From assembly GCA_002430925.1 (NCBI GenBank), contig DJDD01000170.1, positions 1 through 7,672 on the forward strand: a stretch of DNA of 7,672 nucleotides, written 5' to 3'. Position 1 is the first letter of the stretch; each line of letters opens with the position of its first letter. A program made the position numbers and the translations under genes. Shown here piece after piece: positions 6,563 through 7,672 of this stretch. Source of the stretch: Flavobacteriales bacterium UBA5933. GTDB taxonomy: Bacteria > Bacteroidota > Bacteroidia > Flavobacteriales > Weeksellaceae. Under the pieces are notes generated by a model, which was not told where the DNA came from, ran no database searches, and saw only the letters and a program-made list of their open reading frames with translations.

Positions 6563-7639
6563 ATGAGTATAAAAGACCAATTATTAGAATTAGCGAGTAA
6601 GAAAAATTCGCCTTCAGTAACAATCGCTTTCAATACACACAGAACTTCTCCTGATAATCAGAAAGATTTGATTCAATTAAAAAATCTTGTTAAAGAGGCT
6701 GAAGAAAGAATCTTGAAAGAATACGATAAAAAAGAAGTTCAGGATATTTTAGAAAAATTAAATCAATTACCTGATGAACTTGAAGTTCACAAAAATTTAG
6801 AAAGTATAAATATCTATTTATCAAAAAATACTTTCGAGTTCATTCGTACAACTTGGCCTTTAACTACAGAAGGTGTTTGGATAGATGATTCTTTTGCTAT
6901 TCGCCCTCTCATCAAAGAAATCAACAGAAACAAAGAATACCTTGTTTTGTACCTTACTCAAAAAGGAGTTCATTTATATGAAGCATTAAATGATTCTATT
7001 GTTAGAGAAATAGAAAATGATGATTTTCCATATACAGAAGCTAATTACGATTTATCTCATTTATTCTCAAAAGGTAACAAACAATCTAATCAATTAAAAG
7101 AATTTTATAACCAAGTAGATAAAGCATTACTTCGTGCGAATCCCGAAGGTTCTTTACCATGTTTAGTTGTCTCTACAGAAGAAAACTACAGTCTTATCCT
7201 TACAGTAGCAGACAATCCATCAATTTACATCGGAAGTGTATCTACAGATTTTAATTCTCCAACTCAAAAAAATGAGTTCATGAAATTGGCTTGGGAATTT
7301 ATAAAAAAACTACAACATAACGACCGTGCAAAGTATATTGCAGAAATGCAAGAAGCTGTTGGTAAAGGACAAGTAATTACTGATCTACAAGAAATTTATC
7401 AAGCTGCATTAGATGGAAAAGGAGATTTACTAATTGTACATCAAGATTTTCATCAACCAGTAAAATTTATAGACGACAGAACTTTCGAAATTATTAACGA
7501 TGCTACAGAAAACGGAGCTGTTGATGACATAACAAGCACAATTGCTTGGGAAGTAATAACCAAGAAAGGTAAAGTATTCTTTACGAGTCAAGAAGAAATA
7601 AAAGATTTAGGAAAAATTGTTTTAAAAACGAGATATTAA
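6563..7639 (+). CDS. baeRF-type release-factor-like protein (eRF1/Pelota-related)
   Basis: A 358-residue cytoplasmic protein with no signal peptide or membrane segment, divergent from the receptor operon. The N-terminus (18-51) carries VTIAFNTHRTSPDNQKDLIQ then LKNLVKEAEERI, matching the opening motif of bacterial archaeo-eukaryotic release factor (baeRF) families, probably family 3 or a relative. A middle domain begins with EYLVLYLTQKGVHLYEA (125-141) and continues through the loop FSKGNKQSNQLKEFYNQVDKALL (168-190), at the position where eRF1 has its GGQ loop. A third, L7Ae-like part ends in GAVDDITSTIAWEVITKKGKVFF and a KIVLKTRY tail, akin to the RY-ending C-termini of the family. The catalytic GGQ is not intact here (GNKQ). 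Family knowledge suggests roles in ribosome rescue or translation quality control, but the biochemical activity of most baeRFs is untested. The start at 6563 is the first ATG and is followed directly by a conserved-looking amphipathic helix. Confidence 0.82.
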   Translation: MSIKDQLLELASKKNSPSVTIAFNTHRTSPDNQKDLIQLKNLVKEAEERILKEYDKKEVQDILEKLNQLPDELEVHKNLESINIYLSKNTFEFIRTTWPLTTEGVWIDDSFAIRPLIKEINRNKEYLVLYLTQKGVHLYEALNDSIVREIENDDFPYTEANYDLSHLFSKGNKQSNQLKEFYNQVDKALLRANPEGSLPCLVVSTEENYSLILTVADNPSIYIGSVSTDFNSPTQKNEFMKLAWEFIKKLQHNDRAKYIAEMQEAVGKGQVITDLQEIYQAALDGKGDLLIVHQDFHQPVKFIDDRTFEIINDATENGAVDDITSTIAWEVITKKGKVFFTSQEEIKDLGKIVLKTRY

Positions 7640-7672
7640 AAGTAATCTTCTCGAATTAAAATAGGGTAGAAA

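Overview
The window is very AT-rich, has no Shine-Dalgarno-like leaders, and carries several Bacteroidota hallmarks: lipoproteins with acidic residues right after the lipobox cysteine, a type IX secretion (T9SS) sorting-tail remnant, a TAnnTTTG-type -7 promoter element, and DUF4465 and YncE/DUF5074 surface proteins. It most resembles a low-GC Flavobacteriia chromosome (Weeksellaceae-like is a guess from sequence style, not a database result).

Layout. Positions 1-60 hold a short GC-rich block of unknown nature, followed by a strong bidirectional hairpin terminator (63-93). On the minus strand, a small PKD-like lipoprotein gene (160-501) is followed by a 638-bp stretch without an intact gene (502-1139). 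That stretch contains an orphan T9SS type A C-terminal tail (699-836). Next is a tight four-gene operon read right to left: TonB-dependent receptor (6274-4286), BtuG-like beta-propeller lipoprotein (4289-3153, 4-base overlap), PKD-containing surface lipoprotein (3147-2002, 5-base gap) and DUF4465 lipoprotein (1982-1140, 19-base gap). A 288-bp divergent intergenic region holds a candidate operon promoter with a perfect 14-bp palindrome. On the plus strand, an unrelated gene for a bacterial archaeo-eukaryotic release-factor-like protein (baeRF) fills 6563-7639.

How it works together. The receptor plug and the propeller closely resemble the BtuB/BtuG pair, in which a surface lipoprotein caps the outer-membrane transporter and captures cobalamin for TonB-driven import. 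The two downstream lipoproteins belong to families I recall as common companions of such loci. The operon is therefore best read as a surface capture-and-import machine for a corrinoid or similar scarce ligand. No cobalamin-riboswitch B12 box is visible in the leader, so either the control or the ligand may differ from the gut Bacteroides examples. The 113-residue lipoprotein looks like a stand-alone copy of the N-terminal part of the PKD surface protein. Together with the orphan sorting tail, it suggests that the distal end of the locus has been rearranged or eroded.
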